Below, piece after piece: positions 20,371 to 29,006 of a stretch of DNA of 64,000 bases (within the stretch, counting starts at the first letter, position 1; each line of letters begins with the position of its first letter). The translations under genes and the position numbers were made by a program. The DNA comes from Sutcliffiella horikoshii DSM 8719 (GTDB lineage: Bacteria; Bacillota; Bacilli; Bacillales; Bacillaceae_I), in NCBI GenBank assembly GCA_001648575.1, contig LQXN01000064.1, forward strand, positions 186,001-250,000. Direction: 5' to 3'. The notes beneath the pieces are model-generated. The model did not search any database, was not told the origin of the DNA, and saw only the letters and a list, made by a program, of their open reading frames with translations.

Positions 20371-21510
20371 TCAGATCGCACCAATAAAAGCTTGAAAAAC
20401 TTCATTTCCTAGAAATTTACCTTTTTTTGTTAAACGGATAAAGTCTCCTTGCTGTTCCAACAGCCCTTTTTGAATGTTTTCTTCAATTGGCCCTTTAAGA
20501 ATATTTAGCATCTCTGCGTCGAATTTTCGTTCAAATCTAGAAATAGAAACTCCTTGTGACTTGCGCAAGCCTAAGAACATCTCTTCTTCGATTCTTTCTT
20601 CTCTTGTCACCACATGTTCCTCTTTATAAGGAAATCCAGTCTTACTGATGGAATCCATATATTTCTTCAGTGGTCCATGGTTTGCTCGGCGAACACCTTC
20701 TGTATAACCGTGAGCACCCGCTCCGATTCCGTAATAGGACTCATTATCCCAATATGTGAGATTGTGCTTGCTCTCATAACCTTCCTTGGCAAAATTTGAT
20801 ATTTCATACTGGTGGTACCCATGCTTTTCCATTTCATTCAAAAGAACATCATACATGCTGGTTTCTTCCTCTTGAGTCGGAAGCGGGAGTTTCCCCTTAC
20901 TCATCAGATTATAGAACACCGTTTTCGGTTCAATAATCAATGAGTAAGCAGAGTAGTGTTCCATTCCAAGGGAAAATGCCGTATGAAGGGTATCCTGAAA
21001 ATCCTCCACCGTTTGATCGGGAAGGCTGTATATGAGATCCACACTAATATTATCAAATCCAGCCTCTCTGGCATGCTCGATCGATTTAAAAACATCCGTT
21101 TTACGATGAGATCTTCCTATTCTTTTCAAGAGGTCATCATTAAAGCTTTGAACACCAAAACTTAGGCGATTTACCCCGCCCTCTTTTAATAACCGCAGCT
21201 TCTCAAGAGATAAATCTCCAGGATTTGCTTCAAAGGTATATTCTATATCAGGCACCACATCAAAGTTTCGTTGAATGGATTCCAATAGGTAGGATAACTG
21301 TTTTTGGTTTAAAGCCGTCGGAGTTCCACCTCCAACAAAGATGGTTTCCAAATGTTGAGTCGGAAAACGATCCATTGTATTTTTCATTTCCACATTCATG
21401 AACTCCAAATAGGCATCCACTGGCTGATTTTTTAGAAAAACTTTATTAAAATCGCAATAATGACAAATATGCTCACAAAATGGGATATGGATATAGGCTG
21501 ATTTAATCAC
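20371..21510 (-). CDS. hemW: Radical SAM heme chaperone HemW
   Basis: The 379-residue protein is related to oxygen-independent coproporphyrinogen oxidase but belongs to the HemW branch, which binds and delivers heme. The radical SAM motif is CEHICHYCDF (CxxxCxxC, about 9-15), followed by IFVGGGTPTAL and LSFGVQSFND. HemN's N-terminal extension with an extra Cys is absent. I chose GTG 21510 (MIKSAYIHIPFC), giving B. subtilis-like length; a GTG three codons upstream has no ribosome binding site. It lies upstream of hrcA as in B. subtilis. Confidence 0.92.
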   Translation of the reverse strand: MIKSAYIHIPFCEHICHYCDFNKVFLKNQPVDAYLEFMNVEMKNTMDRFPTQHLETIFVGGGTPTALNQKQLSYLLESIQRNFDVVPDIEYTFEANPGDLSLEKLRLLKEGGVNRLSFGVQSFNDDLLKRIGRSHRKTDVFKSIEHAREAGFDNISVDLIYSLPDQTVEDFQDTLHTAFSLGMEHYSAYSLIIEPKTVFYNLMSKGKLPLPTQEEETSMYDVLLNEMEKHGYHQYEISNFAKEGYESKHNLTYWDNESYYGIGAGAHGYTEGVRRANHGPLKKYMDSISKTGFPYKEEHVVTREERIEEEMFLGLRKSQGVSISRFERKFDAEMLNILKGPIEENIQKGLLEQQGDFIRLTKKGKFLGNEVFQAFIGAI

Positions 21511-21570
21511 AACAATCACACTTTCATTAAATAGTATCTAAACTATAGCACAGGCATTTCCATTATGAAA

Positions 21571-21595
21571 AAATACCGCATCTCTGCGGTATTTC
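21571..21595 (-). terminator. Terminator hairpin, copy 1 (hemW-lepA gap)
   Basis: The stem AAATACCGCA / TGCGGTATTT is followed on the minus strand by six T. Its 24-base core is repeated exactly at 21812-21837, on the far side of repeat copy D. Confidence 0.8.
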
Positions 21596-21640
21596 AGACT
21601 GTTGACAAAGCCCTAGATATTTTTAAATTTGCATCCTGCT

Positions 21641-21767
21641 GTTGATCTTCGTTCCAGGCGCTTCGCTTTTCGCGGGCGGTCCGGAAGCCTCCTCGGGCTT
21701 ACGCCCTGCGGGGTCTTCCATGTCCCTTCCTCCCGCAGAAGTCTGCGCGCCTTCCACTACGATCAAC
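21641..21767. repeat. Dispersed intergenic repeat, copy D
   Basis: This 127-bp element has the ends GTTGATCTTCG and ACTACGATCAAC and a GC-rich core, CGCGGGCGGTCC, AGCCTCCTCGGGC, GCGGGGTCTTCC and CTCCCGCAGAAG. It occupies the centre of the 345-base hemW-lepA gap and is flanked by two copies of the same terminator hairpin. Confidence 0.8.
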
Positions 21768-21811
21768 TTAGTTATTACATATCTCAAATAAAATAACTTT
21801 GTCTAAACACT

Positions 21812-21837
21812 GAAATACCGCATCTCTGCGGTATTTC
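21812..21837 (-). terminator. Terminator hairpin, copy 2 (after lepA)
   Basis: The same palindrome as 21571-21595 lies 18 bases after the lepA stop. Here it lacks the T run on the minus strand, so copy 1 is likely to be the effective terminator. Confidence 0.6.
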
Positions 21838-21855
21838 TCGAGCTTAATTAATCTA

Positions 21856-23691
21856 TCACTTTTTCTTCGCTGCATCGTCCATTTTCAGGACCGCCATGAA
21901 CGCTTCTTGTGGCACTTCAACAGAACCAACCTGCTTCATACGTTTTTTACCTTCTTTTTGCTTATCTAAAAGTTTACGTTTACGTGAAATATCTCCACCG
22001 TAACATTTGGCAAGAACGTTCTTCCCCATCGATTTAATCGTTGACCTAGCGATAATCTTTTGACCTACTGCAGCTTGGATTGGAACCTCAAACTGTTGTC
22101 TTGGAATAAGTTCCTTCAATTTCTCAACGATTATTTTTCCGCGGTCGTAGGCAGAATCGTTATGAACAATAAAGGATAGTGCATCCACTTTTTCAGCATT
22201 TAGAAGAATATCCATCTTCACAAGTTTGGAAGGCTTGTACCCAATCAACTCATAATCAAAGGAGGCATACCCTTTTGTATTCGATTTTAATTGGTCAAAA
22301 AAGTCATATACGATTTCAGCTAATGGAATTTCATAAATGATACTCACTCGAATATCATCGAGATATTGCATATCAATAAAGTTTCCACGCTTATCCTGGC
22401 AAAGCTCCATAACTGCTCCAACATATTCGTTTGGAACCATCACTGTTGCTTTCACATAAGGCTCTTCCACACGATCAATCGTTTGTGGATCAGGCATATT
22501 TGATGGATTATCTACACTCAGCTCTGTTCCATCCGTTAAATGCACCTGGTAAATAACAGACGGGGCTGTCGTAATTAAATCAATATTAAATTCTCGCTCG
22601 ATACGTTCCTGAATGATTTCCATATGAAGCAATCCCAAGAAGCCACAACGGAAACCAAAGCCTAACGCTTGTGATGTTTCAGGTTCGTATTGTAGTGCAG
22701 AATCATTAAGTTCCAGTTTTTCCAATGCATCACGAAGATCATTGAATTTAGCTGAATCAATTGGGTAAAGTCCGCAGTATACCATTGGATTTAATTTTCG
22801 GTAACCAGGAAGCGGTGTAACAGCACCATTCTTCGCACTCGTGATTGTATCACCAACACGAGTATCGCCAACGTTTTTGATAGCAGCAGTTAAGAAGCCT
22901 ACATCACCAACTGTCAGTTCATCAAGCATCACTGCTTTCGGTGTGAATACACCTACTTCGTTAACCTCGAACTCTTTTCCCGTTGCCATCATTTTGATTT
23001 TATCGCCAACCTTAACTGTACCATGCACTACCCTGATGTAAGCGACAACTCCACGGTATGGGTCAAATAAGCTATCAAAAATAAGTGCTTGCAAAGGTGC
23101 CTCAGGATCACCTTGTGGCGCAGGAATCCTCTCGACAGCCTGCTCTAAAATATCTTCAATACCAATGCCCGCCTTCGCACTAGCTAAAACTGCATCAGAT
23201 GCATCCAAGCCAATAACATCCTCTATTTCTTGGCGAACACGCTCTGGCTCTGCACTTGGCAAGTCTATCTTATTAATAACTGGCATAATTTCCAGATTGT
23301 TGTCTAATGCCAAATAAACGTTTGCAAGCGTTTGGGCTTCAATACCTTGCGCTGCATCTACCACAAGAATGGCACCTTCACATGCGGCTAAACTACGGGA
23401 AACCTCATATGTAAAATCGACATGTCCCGGTGTATCAATAAGATGGAAAATGTATTCTTCCCCATCGTTTGCTTTATATCGTAATTGAACCGCATTTAAT
23501 TTAATTGTAATTCCACGCTCACGTTCGAGATCCATGGAATCGAGCAACTGATTCTTCATTTCCCTTTGTGTCAATGCAGATGTTTTTTCTAAAATACGGT
23601 CTGCAAGCGTTGATTTCCCATGATCAATATGGGCAATAATTGAAAAGTTTCTTATCTTTGATTGTCTTTTTAACCGTTCTTCTCTGTTCAT
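21856..23691 (-). CDS. lepA: Elongation factor 4 (LepA)
   Basis: The 611-residue translational GTPase has G1 [11 protein letters not shown]2 RGITI, G3 DTPGHVDF and G4 [10 protein letters not shown], with the LepA-specific C-terminal domain ([14 protein letters not shown]). LepA back-translocates or remodels stalled ribosomes and helps 30S biogenesis. I set the start at ATG 23691 ([16 protein letters not shown]), 11 bases after GGAG, which fits family length (612 in B. subtilis). The order spoIIP-yqxA-lepA is conserved. Confidence 0.97.
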   Translation of the reverse strand: MNREERLKRQSKIRNFSIIAHIDHGKSTLADRILEKTSALTQREMKNQLLDSMDLERERGITIKLNAVQLRYKANDGEEYIFHLIDTPGHVDFTYEVSRSLAACEGAILVVDAAQGIEAQTLANVYLALDNNLEIMPVINKIDLPSAEPERVRQEIEDVIGLDASDAVLASAKAGIGIEDILEQAVERIPAPQGDPEAPLQALIFDSLFDPYRGVVAYIRVVHGTVKVGDKIKMMATGKEFEVNEVGVFTPKAVMLDELTVGDVGFLTAAIKNVGDTRVGDTITSAKNGAVTPLPGYRKLNPMVYCGLYPIDSAKFNDLRDALEKLELNDSALQYEPETSQALGFGFRCGFLGLLHMEIIQERIEREFNIDLITTAPSVIYQVHLTDGTELSVDNPSNMPDPQTIDRVEEPYVKATVMVPNEYVGAVMELCQDKRGNFIDMQYLDDIRVSIIYEIPLAEIVYDFFDQLKSNTKGYASFDYELIGYKPSKLVKMDILLNAEKVDALSFIVHNDSAYDRGKIIVEKLKELIPRQQFEVPIQAAVGQKIIARSTIKSMGKNVLAKCYGGDISRKRKLLDKQKEGKKRMKQVGSVEVPQEAFMAVLKMDDAAKKK

Positions 23692-23800
23692 TATCTGTTT
23701 CACTCCTACACTTTCGGCAACGTACACTATTTCTGATTATATCAATACATAGAGTAAGATTCAATGATATTTACGGTCACCGACTTTAACAGCAAAAAAA

Positions 23801-23853
23801 GAAAGCATATGCCAAGGATGGTTCAATCCAATCCAATGTGGACTACGCTCTCT
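23801..23853 (-). terminator. Putative terminator of gpr-spoIIP-yqxA
   Basis: Outer arms GAGAGCGTA / TATGCTTTC (one G-U) with a large internal loop are followed by seven T on the minus strand. It lies after the yqxA stop. Confidence 0.6.
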
Positions 23854-23886
23854 TTTTATCATGCTGTTTTCGTAAAAATAATATAT

Positions 23887-24237
23887 TCATTCCTCATCTT
23901 CTTCAATTTTATCCTGCACCTTGTTAAAGATCCCGCTCATCATGCCTGACATCCCGTCTGCCAGTTTTTTACCTGCAGATGAAAATACATTATATGCTTT
24001 GATCCCCTCTAGCTTTTCCTGCTTTTCTTTCATATCCTGGGAGTTCACTTGGTGTCCAAGGATTGTTCCGTTAATACCCTCAGTCGTCTCCGCTACATGG
24101 AAAGCCTGCCCACTGAATGCCGGATCATCGTAGCCTTTCATTTTCCTCATACCTTCATTTGCCTGCTGCATCCCTAAAAGCACTCCAAGAAACAGTACTA
24201 GGGAAATGAATAAACATTTTACCATAAATCTTTTCAT
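23887..24237 (-). CDS. yqxA: YqxA family protein (DUF3679)
   Basis: The 116-residue protein has an N-terminal membrane anchor or signal segment (about 5-22, VKCLFISLVLFLGVLLGM) and a soluble tail ending in an acidic stretch. Its place between spoIIP and lepA and its size match B. subtilis YqxA. Function is unknown; co-transcription with spoIIP suggests expression during sporulation. Confidence 0.82.
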   Translation of the reverse strand: MKRFMVKCLFISLVLFLGVLLGMQQANEGMRKMKGYDDPAFSGQAFHVAETTEGINGTILGHQVNSQDMKEKQEKLEGIKAYNVFSSAGKKLADGMSGMMSGIFNKVQDKIEEDEE

Positions 24238-24261
24238 CGCACTTTCAGCTCCTTCACCTTG

Positions 24262-25458
24262 TTATTGAGCTTCACCATCTGGCGTCCCGTCCACTTTTTC
24301 CGCCTGCCAGTAAATTTCACTGAACACATCAGCAAATATTTCCAATGTGCGGTTCATCTCTTCAAATGTATTGTCGACTCCCCCCACTTCAATAAGCATT
24401 GAATTTGGAGAAAGGTCTTGATTATAGATCCCATTACGAGTCTCGACAGCAGGTGGGACAAATATACCTTTACTTAATCCAGGATATTTTTCCTCTAATT
24501 GTTTATGGATTTGCTCTGCAAGGTATTGGTTTTTTTCATAGTGTTGATTTTTCTTTCCTATCACAAAATAAAGCCTTGCATGCGGAACACCATTTATATC
24601 CATCGTCGTACTTTTTCTTCTTCCTGAGTCCCGGTGAACATCAATCAGATAATTCAGATGCTCATTTCCCGCCATCGCTTCTTCCACGATCGGCCTTGTC
24701 ACATCATAGGACTGTCCATACACCCAGCCCCTGTTTTTCAGGGCCATTGCAGTATCGGTTGTATCGACATCAGTTCCGATGCCGCGTTGTACCAGCTCTT
24801 CTTGAAGCTTTTTGCCAAGTCGAGTTACATTCACTTCCGGGTGACTTGCAGCATTCGGGCTTGTTACCCCTTCAAGGTAAGGTAGGAACGATTCCCGAGA
24901 ATGAGAGTGATAAATAAAAACGGTGCGCTTATCTCCAGTGGTCTGTTCAGGAGGCGGTGTACTTTCATCATTCTCATCTTCCTCTTCATCCAAATCAACA
25001 ATGGATGCCTGTCTTTCCTCCAAAAGCACTTCCATTGGCGGGGAGGACTCAACCGGCATGTCCGTATAATTAACACCAGATCCAGCTACAAGTATTTCAC
25101 CATCATAATAAGCAAAGCCCGGGATCTCATTGCGGATAAGACTGCGCGGGTCATCCAAATTGATACTTGTCGTCAATTCAAATAAAGCGGAAGCATAATT
25201 AGGTGCTTTCGCTTCACTTGACAACCCCTGCGTAAAATAAGCATTGGTATAACCGAAAATATATAACAGAGACTCCCCCGAAAACCTTTTGGAAAACTCA
25301 TTGATGGAACTCGAGGTGACTCGGTATTCTGGCTTGAGAGATGTCATAACACCGGATACCGCAAATACGAGAATGAATCCTAAGATCACTGCTACGATTG
25401 ATTTCTTAATGCTTGTCCCATTTAATACGACGACGTGTGAGGAGCGGTAGCCCTTCAT
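24262..25458 (-). CDS. spoIIP: Stage II sporulation protein P (SpoIIP)
   Basis: SpoIIP is the amidase/endopeptidase of the SpoIIDMP complex that degrades septal peptidoglycan during engulfment. The 398-residue protein has one N-terminal membrane segment (about 17-37), a linker with an acidic patch (about 152-166) and the catalytic domain. Zinc-ligand motifs include FIYHSHSRESFLPYL (about 179) and LIDVHRDSGRRKST (about 270). It follows gpr by 78 bases, as in B. subtilis. Confidence 0.96.
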   Translation of the reverse strand: MKGYRSSHVVVLNGTSIKKSIVAVILGFILVFAVSGVMTSLKPEYRVTSSSINEFSKRFSGESLLYIFGYTNAYFTQGLSSEAKAPNYASALFELTTSINLDDPRSLIRNEIPGFAYYDGEILVAGSGVNYTDMPVESSPPMEVLLEERQASIVDLDEEEDENDESTPPPEQTTGDKRTVFIYHSHSRESFLPYLEGVTSPNAASHPEVNVTRLGKKLQEELVQRGIGTDVDTTDTAMALKNRGWVYGQSYDVTRPIVEEAMAGNEHLNYLIDVHRDSGRRKSTTMDINGVPHARLYFVIGKKNQHYEKNQYLAEQIHKQLEEKYPGLSKGIFVPPAVETRNGIYNQDLSPNSMLIEVGGVDNTFEEMNRTLEIFADVFSEIYWQAEKVDGTPDGEAQ

Positions 25459-25536
25459 TTTCTCACCCTTTCACATACTAGTTGTTACTATGTGTATGTA
25501 AAAAGGCACAAATTAGAACTTCAGGAAGGTCGGGCA

Positions 25537-26679
25537 TTAATGAGTATAGGCGTCTACATTATCCTGATTCACATGAAAATGGAGTGCGGAGTTCAACCCT
25601 TCCGCCACAACATTTGCCATGTCTTCAATAAAATCATCCACTTCTTTCGGCGTTACCATAAGGTTATGGCCTAGAGGAGAAAGGACTTCGTGAATGAGCT
25701 TTCGTTTTTCCTCCTCTTCAAGCGTCCCGACTATTCCCATGAAATTCTTGCGATGCTCTTCACCAGGAAGGTCCTCATCCGTCAATTTTCTTTTTTCACC
25801 GAATGTCATCCCGGCAGGTGCGAGCGACCTGGAAGGACTATCCCCTTCCCTCATCTCTTTTCCAAAATGCTTCAAGATGAAGTCGATGGTGTCACTTGCC
25901 ATGGAAACGGCATCCACCACCGTCGGAATGCCAATGGCAATGACCGGGATCCCAAGCGTTTCAAGGCTTATCTCTTTACGTTTATTTCCTACACCAGAAC
26001 CTGGGTGAATCCCTGTATCCGATATCTGGATGGTCGCATTCACCCGCTCGATTGACCGTGCCGCAAGAGCATCAACTGCAATGACAAAATCAGGCTTGGT
26101 TTTCTCCACCACCCCAAAGATGATGTCACTCGTCTCAATACCAGTGATCCCCATCACCCCGGGAATGATGGCACTGACAGGTCTGAACCCATCCTGTACA
26201 GACTCTGGCTGCAAATTGAAAAGATGTCTAGTTATCAACAGGTTTTCACACACTAAAGGACCAAGAGCGTCCGGCGTGACATTTGTATTACCAAGTCCGA
26301 CAATAAGACAGCTTGCATCCTTGGAGATATTCAGCGATGTTAAAAATGCACTGAACTCCTTTGCAAAAACAACCTCCACTTTCTTTTGCAGATCGGTATC
26401 TTTTTGCCGAATCCCAACCGCTTCAAGCGTCAAATAGTTACCGGGCTTTTTTCCCGTCATTTCCGCACCCTTATCAGAGATAGTCACCGTGGTCACATTG
26501 ATGCCATCCGTTTCCCTTTCTTTGACTACGACGCCTTCTATGGATGAAACAGGTTCGGCAGTCGGGCTCGGGGCTTTCTCCTTATTCTTTTTCTCCACTG
26601 CCAATTCATGGGCTTCAACGGCCAGGTCGGTCCTTACTTCATATTTACTTAAATCTAATGGTTGTTGTGGTTGATTCAT
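25537..26679 (-). CDS. gpr: Spore germination protease GPR
   Basis: GPR degrades small acid-soluble spore proteins during germination and is made as a self-processing zymogen in the forespore. The 380-residue protein begins [23 protein letters not shown]; the RTDLAVE block is the usual region next to the propeptide cleavage site. Other family motifs are [15 protein letters not shown] and [11 protein letters not shown] set the start at ATG 26679 after GGAGG; the upstream 21 codons have no family similarity. A sigma-G-like promoter is seen upstream. Confidence 0.96.
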   Translation of the reverse strand: MNQPQQPLDLSKYEVRTDLAVEAHELAVEKKNKEKAPSPTAEPVSSIEGVVVKERETDGINVTTVTISDKGAEMTGKKPGNYLTLEAVGIRQKDTDLQKKVEVVFAKEFSAFLTSLNISKDASCLIVGLGNTNVTPDALGPLVCENLLITRHLFNLQPESVQDGFRPVSAIIPGVMGITGIETSDIIFGVVEKTKPDFVIAVDALAARSIERVNATIQISDTGIHPGSGVGNKRKEISLETLGIPVIAIGIPTVVDAVSMASDTIDFILKHFGKEMREGDSPSRSLAPAGMTFGEKRKLTDEDLPGEEHRKNFMGIVGTLEEEEKRKLIHEVLSPLGHNLMVTPKEVDDFIEDMANVVAEGLNSALHFHVNQDNVDAYTH

Positions 26680-26715
26680 TCTACTTCCGCCTCCAGCACT
26701 TCCAAATTTTAGTTT

Positions 26716-26745
26716 TATTTTGACCCCACAACTATTTTTCATGCA
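26716..26745 (-). promoter_or_regulatory. Putative sigma-G-type promoter of gpr
   Basis: On the minus strand TGCATG is followed after 17 bases by CAAAATA, close to the sigma-F/sigma-G consensus (TGMATA, CATAMTA). It lies 37 bases upstream of the gpr start. Forespore expression is established for gpr in B. subtilis; the motif match here is moderate. Confidence 0.4.
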
Positions 26746-26898
26746 TGAGAAAACAGGTGTTTTGCACTTTCAAGAAAATTCCCTTGACTCCCTATTGCAT
26801 AATCATTATGGATTTGATAAAATATCACTTGTTCTCATAAGTAAAGAAATGTCGAGTTTATATAATCTCGATCGTCGAATTGTATGGAGGTGAAAGAT

Positions 26899-27165
26899 AT
26901 GCCAAACATTAAATCTGCTATCAAACGTGTGAAAACTAACGATGCACGTCGTGCTCATAACGCTACTATGAAATCTTCTATGCGTACCGCTGTGAAGAAA
27001 GTAGAAGCTTTTGTTGCTAACAACGATGTTGAAGGTGCAAAAACTGCTTACCTTGATGCTGCAAAACGTTTAGACAAAGCTGCGCAAAACGGTATCATCC
27101 ACAAAAATGCAGCAAACCGTCAAAAATCTCGCCTAGCGAAAAAAGTAAACGGAGCTACTGCATAA
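26899..27165 (+). CDS. rpsT: 30S ribosomal protein S20
   Basis: This 88-residue basic helical protein of the small subunit begins [16 protein letters not shown] set the start at ATG 26899, 7 bases after TGGAGG; an in-frame ATG five codons upstream overlaps that ribosome binding site. It is a monocistronic gene divergent from gpr and convergent with holA, as in B. subtilis. Confidence 0.98.
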   Translation: MPNIKSAIKRVKTNDARRAHNATMKSSMRTAVKKVEAFVANNDVEGAKTAYLDAAKRLDKAAQNGIIHKNAANRQKSRLAKKVNGATA

Positions 27166-27171
27166 TAAAAG

Positions 27172-27197
27172 GGCGATCCGGACGGGTCGTTTTTTTA
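27172..27197 (+). terminator. Intrinsic terminator of rpsT
   Basis: The stem CGATCC / GGGTCG with a 4-base loop is followed by seven T, just after the rpsT stop. Confidence 0.8.
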
Positions 27198-27205
27198 TTT
27201 TTTGT

Positions 27206-27230
27206 CCTTTGGGGGTCAGACCCCCAAAGG
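27206..27230 (+). terminator. Second, perfectly palindromic hairpin after rpsT
   Basis: A 12-bp perfect stem centred on GGGGTCAGACCCC with a single-base centre is followed by seven T on the plus strand. It would act as a back-up terminator. The same core recurs at 42605-42620. Confidence 0.75.
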
Positions 27231-27327
27231 ATTTTTTTGATTTACGGCGAATATATACTAATACTGCGCTTTTAACCCCAATGACTTAGACCATAAAGGT
27301 GTTGTCTCTTGCCGAAATATAATAAAA

Positions 27328-27351
27328 CCACCGAAACTGGTTGTTCGGTGG
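27328..27351 (-). terminator. Intrinsic terminator of holA
   Basis: The stem CCACCGAA / TTCGGTGG is followed by TTTTATTATATT on the minus strand, downstream of the holA stop. Confidence 0.75.
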
Positions 27352-27382
27352 TGGGACGGTTTTTTATTGGTTTTTGGTTTGT

Positions 27383-28408
27383 TCATTTGACAGGTGCGAG
27401 CTTGATCAACAGCATCTCCATCGCAAGTTGTTTGTCAATCTTCCCGCTCTTCATCAAATAATCCGCTTCGGCAAGTTCATTCACCATCTGCATCAATTCT
27501 GCTCGCTGGAAATACCGCCCTTGTTGGGCAGCCAATTTCACTCGGTATGGATGGACTTTTAATATACCCGCCATCTTTTGTTGGCTGTACCCCTGTTCGC
27601 CCAAGTCCTTAACCTGATACAACAAGCGAAATTGGTTGGCGATCAATGCATGAAGCTTTATCGGCTCCTCATTGTTACGGACCAAATCATAAAATAATTC
27701 AAGTGCTTCATCTATCCGCCTATGGACCATTTTTTCAATCAGCTCAAACACGGAATGTTCGATGGATTTGGCAGCCAACAACTTTACTGTCTCAACTGAG
27801 ATTTCCTGATCGGACACACCAATGAACATTGCCATTTTATTAATTTCCTGTGAGAGGACAGAAAGATTCACCCCCGCAATCTTTAGAAGTTCCTCCGAAG
27901 CCGCATCCCCTAATACCGCTCCATTTTGCATCGCCTTATCTTTCATCCACTGTTTCAGTTCACGTTCCCCAAGCGGCTGCGCTTCGATGACCTCCGCTTG
28001 TTTTTTCAGTTCCTTGACAATCTTTTTTCGTTCATCCAATTTTTCGTACGAAGCTTGTATCACCAAAATAGTATACGGCGCTGCTTCTTGTATGTAAGAG
28101 AGAAATCTGTCGGTATTATGTTCAATCTTGCTTTTGTTTTTTTCTGCTGTTAAGAAGAATGGGTTGGACATTACCACCACTCTCCGTTCTCCCATGAACG
28201 GCAGGGTTTCAGCGTCCTCTATTGCAACATCTATCGGTTGTTCTTCCATATCATAATAGGAAAGGTTGAAATCATGCTCTTCTTCATCCAATGCATGATC
28301 GATGATGCTGTTCCTTATTTCTTTCATCAAAAAACCTTCCGTGCCTAATAATAAGTAAATCGACGCGAAATGTTTAGCTTTTATTTTTTTCAAGGCTTCA
28401 AATCCCAT
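27383..28408 (-). CDS. holA: DNA polymerase III delta subunit (YqeN)
   Basis: The delta subunit opens the beta clamp in the clamp loader. The 341-residue protein shows the delta pattern: LLLGTEGFLMKEIR near the N terminus, LPFMGERRVVVM (about 66) and the C-terminal helical collar region. I set the start at ATG 28408 (MGFEALKKIK), 7 bases after GGGAG; upstream in-frame sequence is not conserved. It lies between rpsT and the comE locus as in B. subtilis. Confidence 0.93.
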   Translation of the reverse strand: MGFEALKKIKAKHFASIYLLLGTEGFLMKEIRNSIIDHALDEEEHDFNLSYYDMEEQPIDVAIEDAETLPFMGERRVVVMSNPFFLTAEKNKSKIEHNTDRFLSYIQEAAPYTILVIQASYEKLDERKKIVKELKKQAEVIEAQPLGERELKQWMKDKAMQNGAVLGDAASEELLKIAGVNLSVLSQEINKMAMFIGVSDQEISVETVKLLAAKSIEHSVFELIEKMVHRRIDEALELFYDLVRNNEEPIKLHALIANQFRLLYQVKDLGEQGYSQQKMAGILKVHPYRVKLAAQQGRYFQRAELMQMVNELAEADYLMKSGKIDKQLAMEMLLIKLAPVK

Positions 28409-28498
28409 TGTTTTGCTCCCGTCATCTGTTTCTATCCTTCTTATCGTACATGAGAAGGAAGGTGATTGACAAGAAGTTAAAGCCATTAATTTAAAGTC

Positions 28499-28537
28499 AA
28501 AGGAGATTAGTTCTCACCTACAAAGAACTAATCTCCA
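28499..28537 (-). terminator. Strong hairpin in the holA-yqzM gap
   Basis: A 13-bp perfect stem, GGAGATTAGTTCT / AGAACTAATCTCC, is followed on the minus strand by TTTGACTTTA and on the plus strand by ATTTTAT. No established gene needs it. It sits just after a possible 31-codon minus-strand frame (28551-28646), so it may end an unannotated short transcript. The rest of this 325-base gap holds only the yqzM promoter region. Confidence 0.55.
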
Positions 28538-28679
28538 TTTTATATAAACGTTAACGATGCAAGCCCCAGGTAACTTGCCCGATAACGATTGCCCCGGTTG
28601 GGTGTAATACTATGTTCTCCTTGAATTTCCGAACTATTTGTGACAACTCTTGTCAAAGGTGGAAAAGCAAAATTGACAG

Positions 28680-28715
28680 GTGGATTTTTTTTGCCGTATA
28701 GCTTATACTATTGAT
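28680..28715 (+). promoter_or_regulatory. Putative promoter of yqzM
   Basis: TTGACA is followed after about 18 bases by TATAGC, with a further TATACT a few bases on. It lies upstream of the GGAGGG ribosome binding site of yqzM. Sigma factor not determined. Confidence 0.35.
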
Positions 28716-28733
28716 GTGATAGGAGGGATACTT

Positions 28734-28868
28734 ATGAACGAATTTGAGAAAAGCGTCCAAAGTAAACGTAACGATGCAGTAGATTCTGGTGTCGGTTTTG
28801 TCGTATCCTTCGGTTTTTTCGCAACAATCTTTGTGATGGCAACGTTGATTCATTACCTAGGATCTTAA
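28734..28868 (+). CDS. yqzM: YqzM family small membrane protein
   Basis: The 44-residue protein starts MNEFEKSVQSKRNDAVDSG and has one hydrophobic segment (about 21-40). It closely matches B. subtilis YqzM in length, sequence pattern and place between holA and comEC. Function is unknown. A TAGGAGGG ribosome binding site lies 6-8 bases upstream. It is divergent from holA and convergent with comEC, sharing a bidirectional terminator with the latter. Confidence 0.93.
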   Translation: MNEFEKSVQSKRNDAVDSGVGFVVSFGFFATIFVMATLIHYLGS

Positions 28869-28953
28869 TGGCGGGTTATTGATACATACCGTCGTGATTC
28901 TTTTCCAAAGCAGTTGTGAAAAGAATGAGGATATCTCTAAAAGCTTCGCTATA

Positions 28954-28986
28954 AAAGAGACTGCGTCTACAAGGTGCAGTCTCTTT
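28954..28986. terminator. Bidirectional terminator between yqzM and comEC
   Basis: The 11-bp stem AAAGAGACTGC / GCAGTCTCTTT has a T-rich tract on the plus side and also lies just after the comEC stop on the minus strand. Confidence 0.85.
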
Positions 28987-29006
28987 TTCTTTTTTGATAC
29001 TGTATC

